Source: Stenotrophomonas rhizophila
Lineage (GTDB): Bacteria > Pseudomonadota > Gammaproteobacteria > Xanthomonadales > Xanthomonadaceae
NCBI RefSeq assembly: GCF_003651185.1
Contig: NZ_RCDC01000004.1
Coordinates: forward strand, 854,659 to 918,658
Direction of reading: 5' to 3'
DNA length: 64,000 bases
Part shown: in pieces, positions 1 to 8,533 of the stretch
How the letters are laid out: each line of letters starts with the position of its first letter
How positions within the stretch are numbered: the first letter of the stretch is position 1
Notes under the pieces: generated by a model
Databases searched by the model: none
What the model was told of the DNA's origin: nothing
The model's input: only the letters and a program-made list of their open reading frames with translations
Program-made: the position numbers and the translations under genes

Positions 1-2963
1 TGCAACGCGCTCAGGTAGTTGCCCGAAGCATTGAGCGGCGGTTCTTCGTTGAACAGGTTGCGTGCGCCGACTTCCACCGAAGTGCCGTTGAGGCGCCCTT
101 CGTTGAAATCCTTCTTTACCGACAACGCCCAGCGCTGGGTGGCCTTGACGACGTAGGGCGTGCGGTCGGAATATGCGCCGGCCCTGACGCTGCCGATGTA
201 ATCGTCGCGCAGGCGGACCGTCCAGTCCTGCAGGTTCCAGATGAACGTGGCACTGCCCCGCCATTCGGGCTTTGCGCCGTTGATGCCGACCTCGTTGGCC
301 GCGCCCAAGTCGGGCGCGATGATGTTCAATTGCCCGTTCGCAATGGCTGCCGCTACCTGCTGGATCTCGGCGGGCTTCTGCTGGGTATATTCCCCGAGTT
401 GACTGACGCTGAGCAGGACCGCGAAGTTGCCCCACGCCGTGTCGCGCACGCGCCAATTGAAGTTGTAGTCCACGCCCGAAGCCGTCAGCGGCCGGCGGTT
501 CTGGTAGCGGTTGTAGATATGCGTCACCACGCCCGCAGGCGCAAGCCCGGACCCTTCAAACAACGCCGCGTCTTCGGCCGTAACCGCAGCACGCACCACG
601 TTCGCATTGCTACTGCCTTCCACCACGCGCAGGTAGGTGTCGTAAAGCAGCTCCTCACCCAGGGTGTTGATCGGGTTTTCTACTTCCACCCTCCAGGCAT
701 CCACGCTCAGGCTGATCGCGCCCAGACGTTCGGGCAGAAATTGCGGCTCCAGTACCGCGCCCCATGATGACTGTCGGGTAGTCTCCGGTTTGACGTCATC
801 TCCGTAGGAGGTCACCGCGCTCACCGTTGGTTTGACCTGCGAACCACTGCTGTAAGCATTCAAGCAGGCGGTGTAATCGGGCTGCGCGCCCTTGCTGATC
901 AACGCGTGACAGCGGACCGCATCGTTGTTGAAGCCGAACCCGTAGGTCGGCGGCGAGTTCACCAGCTCCAGCCCCGGCGCGCGGAAGCCGCCACTGATCG
1001 AGCCACGCAGCAGCACACTTTCATTCACCTTCCAGGCCGCCGCCAGTTTCGGCTTGGCCACTCTACCGGCATCGCTGTAGTCCTCCCAGCGACCTGCGAT
1101 CTGCAGGTCCAGCGATTGAACCAGTGGCACATTCTGCGCAGGCGAGATCAACGGCACCGCAAGTTCGATCAGGGCCGATTTGACATTGCGGCTGCCGTGG
1201 ACATCCGGTCGCGGGCTATGCGTGAAGAAATTGCTGGCCGCGACGGTGCCGGTATACCAATCCGTATAAGGATGGCTGCCATCGATATTCTTATCGCGAT
1301 CATCGGTACGGCTTTCATACCGGTACTCAACGCCCGCGGCGAGGCCAATGTCACCGGCATACCAGCTCACGAGGTCTGGGCGATTGACCTTGAAGTCCCA
1401 CAGCGCCAGTTCGGTCGTCCCTTCGCGCGTCGCCTCGCCAATGAACGAGGACGTATCGTAGGGCGTAGCATCCCCTACCCGAATACTGGCCGGATCACCG
1501 CCACTGAACGGGTTGTAGGCACCGGCATCGGTGCGGCTCACTGCGGTGATGAAGGCATCGGTCAGCCCACCCTGCTGCGTGTCGGTGCTGCGAGCACGCG
1601 AGTACAGCAAGGCCGTTTCCCAGTTCCAGCCGCTTTCGGTCCAACCGCGAAGGCCCAGCAGGAGGCGCGACTGATCGTTGTCCACCTTGACCCGGCGGAT
1701 CCCGGAATCGGCGAACTGGTAGTTCAGCAGCCGGATCGCATCGGCACCGCGCAGGGATTCGGGCACCCAATACGCATCCGGCCGGATATGCAGCAGGAAA
1801 CCGTCCCCGCCGAATCCCGACTCGCTGCTCACCCAGGATTCGGAGGTGGCCCGGTAGTAGCCCAGCTCACCAAACAACTGCATGCTGTCGGTGAGATCGA
1901 AGCGACCGCTGGCGAACACATTTCCCTTGCGGATGGACGGTGACGAGGTGATGCCCGGCTCGGCGGCCGAATCATAGTGATAGCGCGTCGGCACCGTGCC
2001 GGAGATCAGCGCGCCGGTGGCCGGATCGACATGCCAGCTGCCGGTGCGCCGGCCATCGGCGTACGTGTCGAAATGACCCCACGGCGTTCGCGTGCTGAAG
2101 CCGGCCGTGCCGTCGGGATTGGGCACGCTGGTGCCATCGCCCAGCGGCCGGCGACCGTCGGTCGCGGTGAACCAGGCATCGGAATTACGCTGCGCCGTGC
2201 GCCGGGAAACGCCATACAGCACCGAGATGTTGCCGCGGCCGTCGGCAAAATCACTGCCGAAGTAGCCGTCCAGGGAGACATCTTCGCGGTGACCGTCCGT
2301 GACCTTGCCGTAGTTCAGCTTGATGCCACCGCCATTCTGCAGGTTGCTCGGCGTCACCAGATCGGCCACGCCGGCCACGGCGTCGGAGCCGTAGATCGAG
2401 GCCGCACCATCGAGCAGCAGGTTGACGCGCTCCAGGCCGAAGGTCGGAATCGCATTGGCGTTGTAGGTGGTGTCATCGCCGCTGTTGCTGATAGGGTGCT
2501 GCACGGTACGGCGGCCGTTGATCAGCAGCAGCGTGTACTTGGCGCCGAGGTTGCGCAGGTTGATCGAGCCCACGTCGCCGCGGGCGACATTGGAGTTCCG
2601 CCCTGCGTTGGTGGTGCCCTTTTCCGTGACGGCGACATCACCGAACTGCGGCAGGCTGCGGAACAACTCGTTGCCGTTCGTCGCCAGGGTGGCATCGATC
2701 TGCTCGCGGTCCACAGCCACCACCGGCAAGGCTGCCTGCGCGCCGCCACCGGCGATCTGCGACCCGAGTACCGAGACCTTGTCCAACAGCCGGGCATCGG
2801 TACGCTGTCGTTCCGGATCAAGCCCCGCTTCTTCCGCCGCCTGCGCCCCGGGCGCCAGCAGCGTGCACAGGGCAAGCGCCAGACGGCCGCGACGCGGCAG
2901 CAGCCCCTGCACGTCGTACCACGGATGCTTCACGGCCGGCTGCGAACGAAGAACGCGCGTCAT
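1..2963 (-). CDS. TonB-dependent receptor, C-terminus cut by window edge
   Basis: Outer-membrane receptor for active uptake of an unidentified ligand, powered by TonB-ExbBD. Reading the minus strand from the ATG at 2963 gives an open frame to the left edge, about 987 residues. A signal region near residues 20-45 is followed by a plug domain with VVAVDREQIDATLATNG, GSINLRNLGAKYTLLLINGR and GAASIYGSDAVAGVADLV, typical of the large receptors with an N-terminal Oar/CirA-type plug that are common in Xanthomonadaceae. The barrel shows GGFRAPGLELVN and, near the edge, GARNLFNEEPP, so only the last strands are missing. It lies downstream of the exported OsmC gene in the same direction with a 105-bp gap, so co-transcription is possible. 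The substrate cannot be told from sequence. Confidence 0.88.
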   Translation of the reverse strand, partial: MTRVLRSQPAVKHPWYDVQGLLPRRGRLALALCTLLAPGAQAAEEAGLDPERQRTDARLLDKVSVLGSQIAGGGAQAALPVVAVDREQIDATLATNGNELFRSLPQFGDVAVTEKGTTNAGRNSNVARGDVGSINLRNLGAKYTLLLINGRRTVQHPISNSGDDTTYNANAIPTFGLERVNLLLDGAASIYGSDAVAGVADLVTPSNLQNGGGIKLNYGKVTDGHREDVSLDGYFGSDFADGRGNISVLYGVSRRTAQRNSDAWFTATDGRRPLGDGTSVPNPDGTAGFSTRTPWGHFDTYADGRRTGSWHVDPATGALISGTVPTRYHYDSAAEPGITSSPSIRKGNVFASGRFDLTDSMQLFGELGYYRATSESWVSSESGFGGDGFLLHIRPDAYWVPESLRGADAIRLLNYQFADSGIRRVKVDNDQSRLLLGLRGWTESGWNWETALLYSRARSTDTQQGGLTDAFITAVSRTDAGAYNPFSGGDPASIRVGDATPYDTSSFIGEATREGTTELALWDFKVNRPDLVSWYAGDIGLAAGVEYRYESRTDDRDKNIDGSHPYTDWYTGTVAASNFFTHSPRPDVHGSRNVKSALIELAVPLISPAQNVPLVQSLDLQIAGRWEDYSDAGRVAKPKLAAAWKVNESVLLRGSISGGFRAPGLELVNSPPTYGFGFNNDAVRCHALISKGAQPDYTACLNAYSSGSQVKPTVSAVTSYGDDVKPETTRQSSWGAVLEPQFLPERLGAISLSVDAWRVEVENPINTLGEELLYDTYLRVVEGSSNANVVRAAVTAEDAALFEGSGLAPAGVVTHIYNRYQNRRPLTASGVDYNFNWRVRDTAWGNFAVLLSVSQLGEYTQQKPAEIQQVAAAIANGQLNIIAPDLGAANEVGINGAKPEWRGSATFIWNLQDWTVRLRDDYIGSVRAGAYSDRTPYVVKATQRWALSVKKDFNEGRLNGTSVEVGARNLFNEEPPLNASGNYLSAL

Positions 2964-3068
2964 TGAGTATTCCCAAGTCGTTTCTGGAGAGCACGGTGGG
3001 CCCGGGCGCCGCGCCTACGGTGTCCCCGGGAGAATCGCGGCCGGCAGGGCCGCGGCGCGCAGGCGCGC

Positions 3069-4259
3069 TTAGTCGTTCACTTCCGCATACGCGCCGCGGA
3101 CGATGCTGCCTTCCAGCTTCTGCTCGTCCTTGACCAGGTTGTAGAGCGGACAGGTGGCTTCGACCGACTGACGCAGCGCGTCGATGTCTTTTTCAGACGC
3201 CGGCGACTCAATCCTCACCTTGTAGCGGATGTCGCTGTAGCGGGCCGGCGAGCGGACATTGCTGCCGAAGCGCGGGCTGAGCTGCCCATCAACGGTGAGT
3301 TCCAGCGCGTCCAGCAGCACGTTTCGTCCCGCCGCCTGCACCTCGAAAATGTGGGTCAGGCAGGTGCCGGTCACGCCGAGCAGGTGTTCCTCCACCGTGG
3401 GCGCCAGCCCGTAGCCCAGCAGGCCCGGCGCGCTGTCGTGCAGTTGCTGGTGGTAGCCATCCTTGCCCAGGAACACGCGACGCAGTCCGGTGCGCGGTTC
3501 GACATGGGCACGCGCCACCAGCGTTTCCGGCTCCGCTTTTTCCTTGCCGGCGGCTGGCTTGCCTTGCCTGGCCAGCACGGCCGGGCGCTTCTCTTCGGTG
3601 ATGAAATCACGCAGGCCGGGCGGAAGCCCGGGATCGCGCACTGCCGCGCTGTGGATGTATTCGACCTCGGCGTGGCTGACCTGCTGCGGCTTTGTCACCA
3701 GATCGATGGCCGAGGAATTGGCGTGCACCGCGCGCTTGAGCGTGTCGAGCTGCGCATCGGTGGCCGGCGAGTCGATGTAGGCCACATAGGAAAGATTGTT
3801 GGGATATGCCAGGGTCTCGCTCTTGCGCTCAGGGATGCTGGTGAACACCACATCCAGCGCATCCAGTGGCACGTCCTGCACCGCCGCCTGCACGATGTAC
3901 TCATCGGCCACCGAGCTGGCCAGCGTGCCGACCAGCGAATCCCAGGAACCAGCACCCAGGTTGTACCCGGCGTAGTTGCGGCCACTGTCGCTAATGTACT
4001 GGAACTCGCCGGTTGGCCCGATGCGCAGGCGGCGTACGCCGGAGCGGCTTTCGGCGGTGACCTTGGCATGGATTTTCGTGGGCGGCACCACCTGGGCCGA
4101 CTGCGCTTCAATGGCCGCGCGCTTGGCCGCAAGGTGCGTGCGCAATGGAGACGCTGAATCCTGTGCAGAGCACACTAGCGGTGCTGTCAGCAGCAGGATC
4201 GCGGACAATGCTGTCCCGATGATGACCTTGGGCGATGGCGCACAACGGGCGATGGACAT
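3069..4259 (-). CDS. Exported protein with two OsmC-like domains
   Basis: Predicted 396-residue periplasmic protein. An N-terminal signal peptide (hydrophobic IIGTALSAILLLTAPLV, likely cleavage after CSA) precedes two OsmC/Ohr-type domains, roughly residues 50-180 and 240-390. OsmC proteins reduce organic peroxides with two cysteines. The second domain has both (GTCLTH and EATCPLYNL), while the first has serine at the matching places (TLASSVADE and ANSSAIDL), so only the C-terminal half should be catalytic. Ordinary OsmC proteins are cytoplasmic, single-domain and about 140 residues long, so export and tandem fusion are both unusual. The ATG at 4259 has AGGAG upstream. The tandem fold is seen; the peroxidase role is inferred. 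Confidence 0.75.
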   Translation of the reverse strand: MSIARCAPSPKVIIGTALSAILLLTAPLVCSAQDSASPLRTHLAAKRAAIEAQSAQVVPPTKIHAKVTAESRSGVRRLRIGPTGEFQYISDSGRNYAGYNLGAGSWDSLVGTLASSVADEYIVQAAVQDVPLDALDVVFTSIPERKSETLAYPNNLSYVAYIDSPATDAQLDTLKRAVHANSSAIDLVTKPQQVSHAEVEYIHSAAVRDPGLPPGLRDFITEEKRPAVLARQGKPAAGKEKAEPETLVARAHVEPRTGLRRVFLGKDGYHQQLHDSAPGLLGYGLAPTVEEHLLGVTGTCLTHIFEVQAAGRNVLLDALELTVDGQLSPRFGSNVRSPARYSDIRYKVRIESPASEKDIDALRQSVEATCPLYNLVKDEQKLEGSIVRGAYAEVND

Positions 4260-4402
4260 GGGTGGGCGGGCTCCTGAACAGATCTGAACAAGAGCTCACT
4301 CTTTCATGTTGCAACGCTGCGTTTAAATAACCGTTGGCAATTCTGATATTCGCACGCGGTGATGAAGGACATGTTCGCTTGGTTCAACGCATGCGTTTCC
4401 CT

Positions 4403-4810
4403 TCAAACAACCGCTTGGGCTACGGCGAAGCTGTCTTCGAACATGCGGAACCTGGTGATCTTTCCGTCGTCGACAAGGATGTCGAGCGCAAACTCGGTGG
4501 AGATCAGTTTGTCCGTCTGCCGGACGCGGGAGGCCAGCTCGCCCAGAATGATTGCGCGTCGGCCCTGCACGATCACGTCCGATATCTTGAATGCCTCAGA
4601 GATGATCAGCTGGCGGATCTGCCGATAGAACTCTGCGGCACCGGCCTGCCCGTTCTTCCGTCCGATCCAAGGAACATTCGCTATGTCACCTGCGATGTAA
4701 AAGTCGACGTCGTCGCTGAACAACGCCCCGATTTGCTCAACCGGTGCCCCTTGGCCCGTCAGGGAAATGAATCCGTCTACTACCTGCTGCGTGCTCTGGG
4801 TCATGACCAT
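4403..4810 (-). CDS. SnoaL/NTF2-like protein
   Basis: Small protein of about 135 residues with the NTF2-like/SnoaL pattern: an N-terminal helix (VVDGFISLTGQG), a short strand ending in DDVDFYIAGD, a middle helix (AAEFYRQIRQL) and strands up to FALDILVDDGKITRFRMFED. Members are cone-shaped barrels acting as small hydrolases, isomerases or ligand binders; no specific substrate can be inferred. ATG codons at 4810 and 4804 are both possible and neither has a strong ribosome site. It is divergent from the broken TetR gene, with a palindrome between them, which suggests this was the regulator's target. Confidence 0.7.
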   Translation of the reverse strand: MVMTQSTQQVVDGFISLTGQGAPVEQIGALFSDDVDFYIAGDIANVPWIGRKNGQAGAAEFYRQIRQLIISEAFKISDVIVQGRRAIILGELASRVRQTDKLISTEFALDILVDDGKITRFRMFEDSFAVAQAVV

Positions 4811-4837
4811 CCGTATATGTGTAATTCTCACGACATA

Positions 4838-4849
4838 AAGCGTACGCTT
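4838..4849. promoter_or_regulatory. Candidate TetR operator palindrome
   Basis: AAGCGTACGCTT is a perfect 12-bp inverted repeat in the 84-bp gap between the divergent NTF2-like gene and the TetR-type gene. TetR-family repressors usually bind palindromes in just this position. Binding is inferred from position and symmetry only. Confidence 0.4.
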
Positions 4850-4894
4850 GCCAAGGCACAATGTGCAATCAGGTCCGACAGAGTTCGCCCAGAC

Positions 4895-5530
4895 ATGCCC
4901 ACTGCCGCACGCGGCCGTCCCCGTAGCTTCGACCGTGACCAGGCTGTGCACCAGGCCATGCTGGCGTTCTGGGACGATGGCTATGAGCGCACCTCGGTTG
5001 CGAGCCTGGTAGAGCTGATTCGGATCAGGTCGCCCAGCTTCTAAGCCGCGTTTGGCTCTAAAGAGGCACTGTTCCTTGAAGCGCTGGAGCTGTACAGATC
5101 CACCATAGGCAGTAAGACCCTGGCAGCACTTGAGAGCGCCGCGGGGCGCGCCGCGATCTCGGCCTTTCTGAAGCAGTGCGTGATTAACGCCACTATGCGA
5201 GCTTCCAGCGGCTGCCTGATCACGCTTGGCGGGCAAGCCTCCACCCACGCAAGCGTCGCCTCCACTGCCGTTGCGTCGCTCCAAGCGGCAACGTGGGCGG
5301 CGGTATATCGGCGCCTGCAATTGTCACTTTCGGAGGGCGCGCTGTCCGCAACGGCAGATCTGTCGGCGCTCGCCGACTTCTTGATCACCGTTGTTGATGG
5401 GATATCGTTGCAGGCCCAACGAGGGACAAAAGCTCCTGCGCTTGAGAGTGCAGCCACCATGGCTGTGAACGCGCTGCCTTGGATCGAGCCAGGCAGCCAG
5501 CGCCCCTCCATGGCGGATACCGTCGACTGA
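4895..5530 (+). pseudogene. TetR/AcrR-family regulator broken by an in-frame stop
   Basis: From ATG 4895 the frame reads a TetR-type helix-turn-helix (GRPRSFDRDQAVHQAMLAF, then GYERTSVASLVE) and stops at TAA 5042-5044. The same frame resumes at once with AAFGSKEALFLEALELYR and runs to 5530 with a normal ligand-binding domain. Family members read SLYAAFGSKEALF here, so the stop stands where Tyr is expected; one base change from TAT or TAC explains it. Total length without the stop is 211 residues, normal for the family. The DNA-binding half alone would not be expected to work, so the neighbouring NTF2-like gene may be derepressed. Confidence 0.85.
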
Positions 5531-5551
5531 CTGATGAGCATCCAAACGCAG

Positions 5552-6097
5552 TCAACACAGATCTCTGAGCAATGGCCACTCAATCTTGAGCCATGGGGTG
5601 TAGACATCTGGTTCTTCGCCGAGCAGAGCATCCAGCTCGTACCGGTCAACCCATCGATACGCACTGATCTCGGCAGGATCGATATTCAGGTCAGTGCTGT
5701 CCAAGACAGCTGAGTAGACATGGCACAGCTCGTACTCGCTGCCAACGTCCAAGTACCGCGCCCGGTAGATGAAGCTGAAGTGCCAAGTCAACGGCGAGTT
5801 CAGCATTACGCCCAATTCCTCCCGCGCTCGTCGAAAAACTGCGTCGGCCATGGCCTCACCCCATCTGGGGTGCGAACAACAACTGTTCGCCCAGAAGCCT
5901 GGCCAGAGAGGCTTCAGCGCGCTGCGCTGCTGCAGCAGCAGCTGACCCTGACGGTTGAACAGGAAGAGCGAGAACGCCCTATGAAGCTCGCCCTCACCGG
6001 CATGACAATCCGCCTTGGAGATAGGCCCGAGCAGCTCATCATTGGTCGATACAGCGATCAGCGGCAGTTCAACGCAGGTAGCGAGAGGGGTGTCCAT
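5552..6097 (-). CDS. idi: Isopentenyl-diphosphate delta-isomerase, type I
   Basis: Interconverts isopentenyl and dimethylallyl diphosphate, the building blocks of isoprenoids, in the cytoplasm. The 181-residue protein is the usual bacterial length and carries the Nudix-like isomerase pattern: HRAFSLFLFNRQGQLLLQQR, then WANSCCSHPRWGE with the catalytic Cys and metal-binding His, then RAREELGV with the conserved glutamates. The C-terminus (WLKIEWPLL) is also typical. It is convergent with the TetR remnant (21-bp gap) and divergent from the response regulator. Type I Idi is not essential where the MEP pathway makes both isomers; it often accompanies carotenoid production, but no carotenoid genes are in view. 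Confidence 0.9.
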   Translation of the reverse strand: MDTPLATCVELPLIAVSTNDELLGPISKADCHAGEGELHRAFSLFLFNRQGQLLLQQRSALKPLWPGFWANSCCSHPRWGEAMADAVFRRAREELGVMLNSPLTWHFSFIYRARYLDVGSEYELCHVYSAVLDSTDLNIDPAEISAYRWVDRYELDALLGEEPDVYTPWLKIEWPLLRDLC

Positions 6098-6208
6098 ATC
6101 CCGAACCTAACAGGGTAGGCGGAGACGCTTGTGGCGAAATGTGGCGACATTACTGCGGGCGGCTTGCTACCTTTGCTACTCATTCCCGCGTGCTACTCCA
6201 CCCTTCCC

Positions 6209-6928
6209 GTGACCCACCTCCTGGTTGTCGACGACCACCGTTCGATCCGCGATCCGTTGGCCGCCTACCTGCGCCGGCAGGGCTTCGAGGTGACCACTGC
6301 CTGTGATGGCGTGGAGACGCGCGCGCGCCTGAAGGAACAGTCCTTTGACCTGGTGGTACTGGATCGCATGCTGCCCGGTGAAGACGGCATGTCACTGTGC
6401 CGGCATATCGGCCAGGACTTCGGCACGCCCGTGATCATGCTCACCGCGAAGGCCGAGCACGCCGATCGCATCACCGGCCTGGACGAGGGCGCGGATGACT
6501 ATGTAACCAAACCCTTCAGCGTGGATGAGCTGGTAGCACGCATCCGCAGCGTACTGCGCCGCTCGGCTGGCAGCGGGCCCAGCCTGCGCAGCGGGCGAGA
6601 ATCCGGGCAACTGCGCTTCGCAGGCTGGTCGCTGGACCTGCTGCACCGGAACCTGCGTGACCCATTGGGCGTGGAAGTGGCGTTGAGCACCGTGGAGTAC
6701 CGCCTTCTACGCGTGTTCCTGGAGCGGCCCAACCAAGTGCTCAGCCGCGACGACCTGCTCGACCTCAGCCGGCGCGACAACGTCAGCTTTGATCGCAGCA
6801 TCGACAGTCAGATCAGCCGATTGCGACGCAAGCTGGAAGACGACCCTCGCCACCCCACCCTGCTCAAGACCATCTGGGGTGATGGTTACCTGCTCGCGGC
6901 GAGCGTCGAACACGCGCCGGCCCCATGA
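6209..6928 (+). CDS. OmpR-family response regulator
   Basis: Transcription factor of a two-component system. The receiver domain (about residues 1-120) has the acidic pair in LLVVDDHRS, phospho-acceptor Asp in VVLDRMLPG, the conserved Thr in MLTAKAE and Lys in YVTKPFS. The C-terminal winged helix (residues 140-235) has LSTVEYRLLRVFLERP and SQISRLRRKLEDDP. I chose GTG 6209 because the receiver starts at VTHLLVVDD; the upstream ATG at 6131 adds a leader that does not fit the family. The ATG of the kinase gene overlaps its stop (ATGA), so the two are translated together. Target genes are unknown; the decarboxylase cluster downstream is one candidate. Confidence 0.9.
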   Translation: MTHLLVVDDHRSIRDPLAAYLRRQGFEVTTACDGVETRARLKEQSFDLVVLDRMLPGEDGMSLCRHIGQDFGTPVIMLTAKAEHADRITGLDEGADDYVTKPFSVDELVARIRSVLRRSAGSGPSLRSGRESGQLRFAGWSLDLLHRNLRDPLGVEVALSTVEYRLLRVFLERPNQVLSRDDLLDLSRRDNVSFDRSIDSQISRLRRKLEDDPRHPTLLKTIWGDGYLLAASVEHAPAP

Positions 6929-8292
6929 GATACCTCCCGCACAGCTTGGGCGGGCAGCTGGTCTTGCTGATGCTCGGTGGTTTCGTGCTGGGGCATCTGT
7001 TCGGCACGCTTGGCCTCTGGCAGCAGTCAGGCGTTCTGCACCCGATTGCGCGTGACCATGCGCTCTCGCGCACGGTCACCGCCTATCGGCTGGCACAACA
7101 GCAAACGGTGGGTGCCGACAGTTGGCTGAGCGCCTTCAACAACAACGTGGCGCAACTTTGGATCGACCGTCAGGCCAGCGCGGCGGGCACCTCAGAACGT
7201 GAGCAGTCACTGGCGGCGGACTTGCGGCGGCGGCTGCCCGACAGCATCATCGCCGTGCGCATGCCCTGCCGCGATGACGCTGCCACCCGGCTGCTCGACC
7301 CCGCCGTGGACCGCGCCGGCACCGGGCTGGAATGCGTGGAGATCAACCTCGCACTCGGCCAGGGTCGCTGGCTGCACACCCGCCAGGCCTTGCCGGTGCA
7401 GTCGCTGTGGCGCGAGAGCTGGCAGCGGCTGCGTTTCTCGCTGCTGGTGGGCATCCCGCCGGTGCTGATCCTGCTGTACGTCTTCGTCAATCGCATCCTG
7501 CGCCCCACCACCGCCTTGACCGATGCGGCCGAGCGCATGAGCCGCGGCGAGCGCATCGATCCCCTCTCGCTGCAGGGCCCCGATGAGATCCGCGAGATCG
7601 CCCGGGCCTTCAACGACATGCACGAGCGCACCACGCGCTTTGTCGATGAGCGCACCCGCATGCTCGCTGCGATCAGCCACGACCTGCGCACGCCACTGAC
7701 CTCGCTGGAACTGCAGGCCGCCATGCTGCCCGACAGCCAGGAGCGCAGCGAGCTGCTGCGCACGCTGGAGGAAGTGCGGCAGATGGTCAACGAGACGCTA
7801 CGCTTTGCCACCCACAACGCACGCAGCGAAGGCAGTGAAGCGGTGGCACTGGACGCCTTGCTGGCCGAGGTCTGCCAGCGCCACCGCAGCATGGGCCATG
7901 TGATCGCACTGGATGCGCCGCAGCCGGTCACCTACCGATGCCGTCCGGTCGCCATGCGGCGTGCGCTGGACAACCTGATCGTCAATGCCCTGCGCCACGG
8001 CCAGCACGTGAGCGTGGCCCTTCGCGACCAAGGCGCGGACGGCGTGTGCATCGAGATCGCCGATGACGGCCCAGGCATCGCCGAGGACATGCTGCAACGC
8101 GTGTTCGAGCCGTTCTTCCAGCTCGACCAGGCCCGGCACCGCGAATCGGGCAGCAGCGTTGGCCTGGGCCTGGCCATCGCGCGCGACTGCGTGCAGGCCC
8201 ATGGCGGCCGCATCGAATTGAGCAACCGCGCCGCAGGCGGGCTGCAGGCCCGCATCCTGCTGCCACCGCCGCACGCGCGCTCGGCCGGCTGA
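6925..8292 (+). CDS. EnvZ/QseC-type sensor histidine kinase
   Basis: Inner-membrane sensor of 455 residues. A first membrane segment lies near residues 10-30, a periplasmic loop of about 135 residues follows, and a second segment is LLVGIPPVLILLYVFV. HAMP (after NRILRP), a dimerisation domain with the phospho-accepting His in AAISHDLRTPLTSLE, and an ATPase domain with N box (RALDNLIVNALRHG), G1 (EIADDGPGI) and G2 (SVGLGLAIARD) complete it. It partners the response regulator it overlaps. The loop contains two Cys (near MPCRDD and GLECVE) that could pair. The stimulus cannot be told. Confidence 0.92.
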   Translation: MRYLPHSLGGQLVLLMLGGFVLGHLFGTLGLWQQSGVLHPIARDHALSRTVTAYRLAQQQTVGADSWLSAFNNNVAQLWIDRQASAAGTSEREQSLAADLRRRLPDSIIAVRMPCRDDAATRLLDPAVDRAGTGLECVEINLALGQGRWLHTRQALPVQSLWRESWQRLRFSLLVGIPPVLILLYVFVNRILRPTTALTDAAERMSRGERIDPLSLQGPDEIREIARAFNDMHERTTRFVDERTRMLAAISHDLRTPLTSLELQAAMLPDSQERSELLRTLEEVRQMVNETLRFATHNARSEGSEAVALDALLAEVCQRHRSMGHVIALDAPQPVTYRCRPVAMRRALDNLIVNALRHGQHVSVALRDQGADGVCIEIADDGPGIAEDMLQRVFEPFFQLDQARHRESGSSVGLGLAIARDCVQAHGGRIELSNRAAGGLQARILLPPPHARSAG

Positions 8293-8533
8293 GTCCGCGG
8301 CCCTGTTTGTTGCAGGGCGTCACACTTTTACATAGTTTCCGGCGCCCGCCGCCCTACCCTGTGTCCATGCAAAAGGCGTCACGTGCCCGCACTCCCCTGC
8401 GGCACGGGCGCCTTTTTTGTTTTTCTTTTATTCTTATAAATCAATTACTTAAACTGATTTAAATCAATGCAGCGGTCCACGGTGAAGCGGAGTATCGGCA
8501 TCAACACACCGATCCCCCACCGGAGACACCCTG
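8293..8533. promoter_or_regulatory. AT-rich leader upstream of the ubiD-like operon
   Basis: This 241-bp gap separates the two-component genes from the decarboxylase operon. After the terminator-like hairpin it turns AT-rich (about 8416-8467, including TTATAAATCAATTACTTAAA), which is where a promoter for the downstream genes is likely to lie. The repeated TTAAA/TTTAAAT words could be a regulator site, but I cannot assign one. Confidence 0.35.
8371..8418 (+). terminator. Terminator-like hairpin after the two-component genes
   Basis: AAAAGGCG at 8371 can pair with CGCCTTTTTT near 8409-8418, and GTGCCCGC pairs imperfectly with GCGGCAC, enclosing a short loop and ending in a T run. It would end the regulator-kinase transcript and insulate the following operon. 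Confidence 0.6.

Noticed and set aside
906..2966. Two long plus-strand frames (906-1943 and 1977-2966)
   Set aside because: Both are antisense to the TonB-dependent receptor, which reads open across the whole stretch with family motifs.
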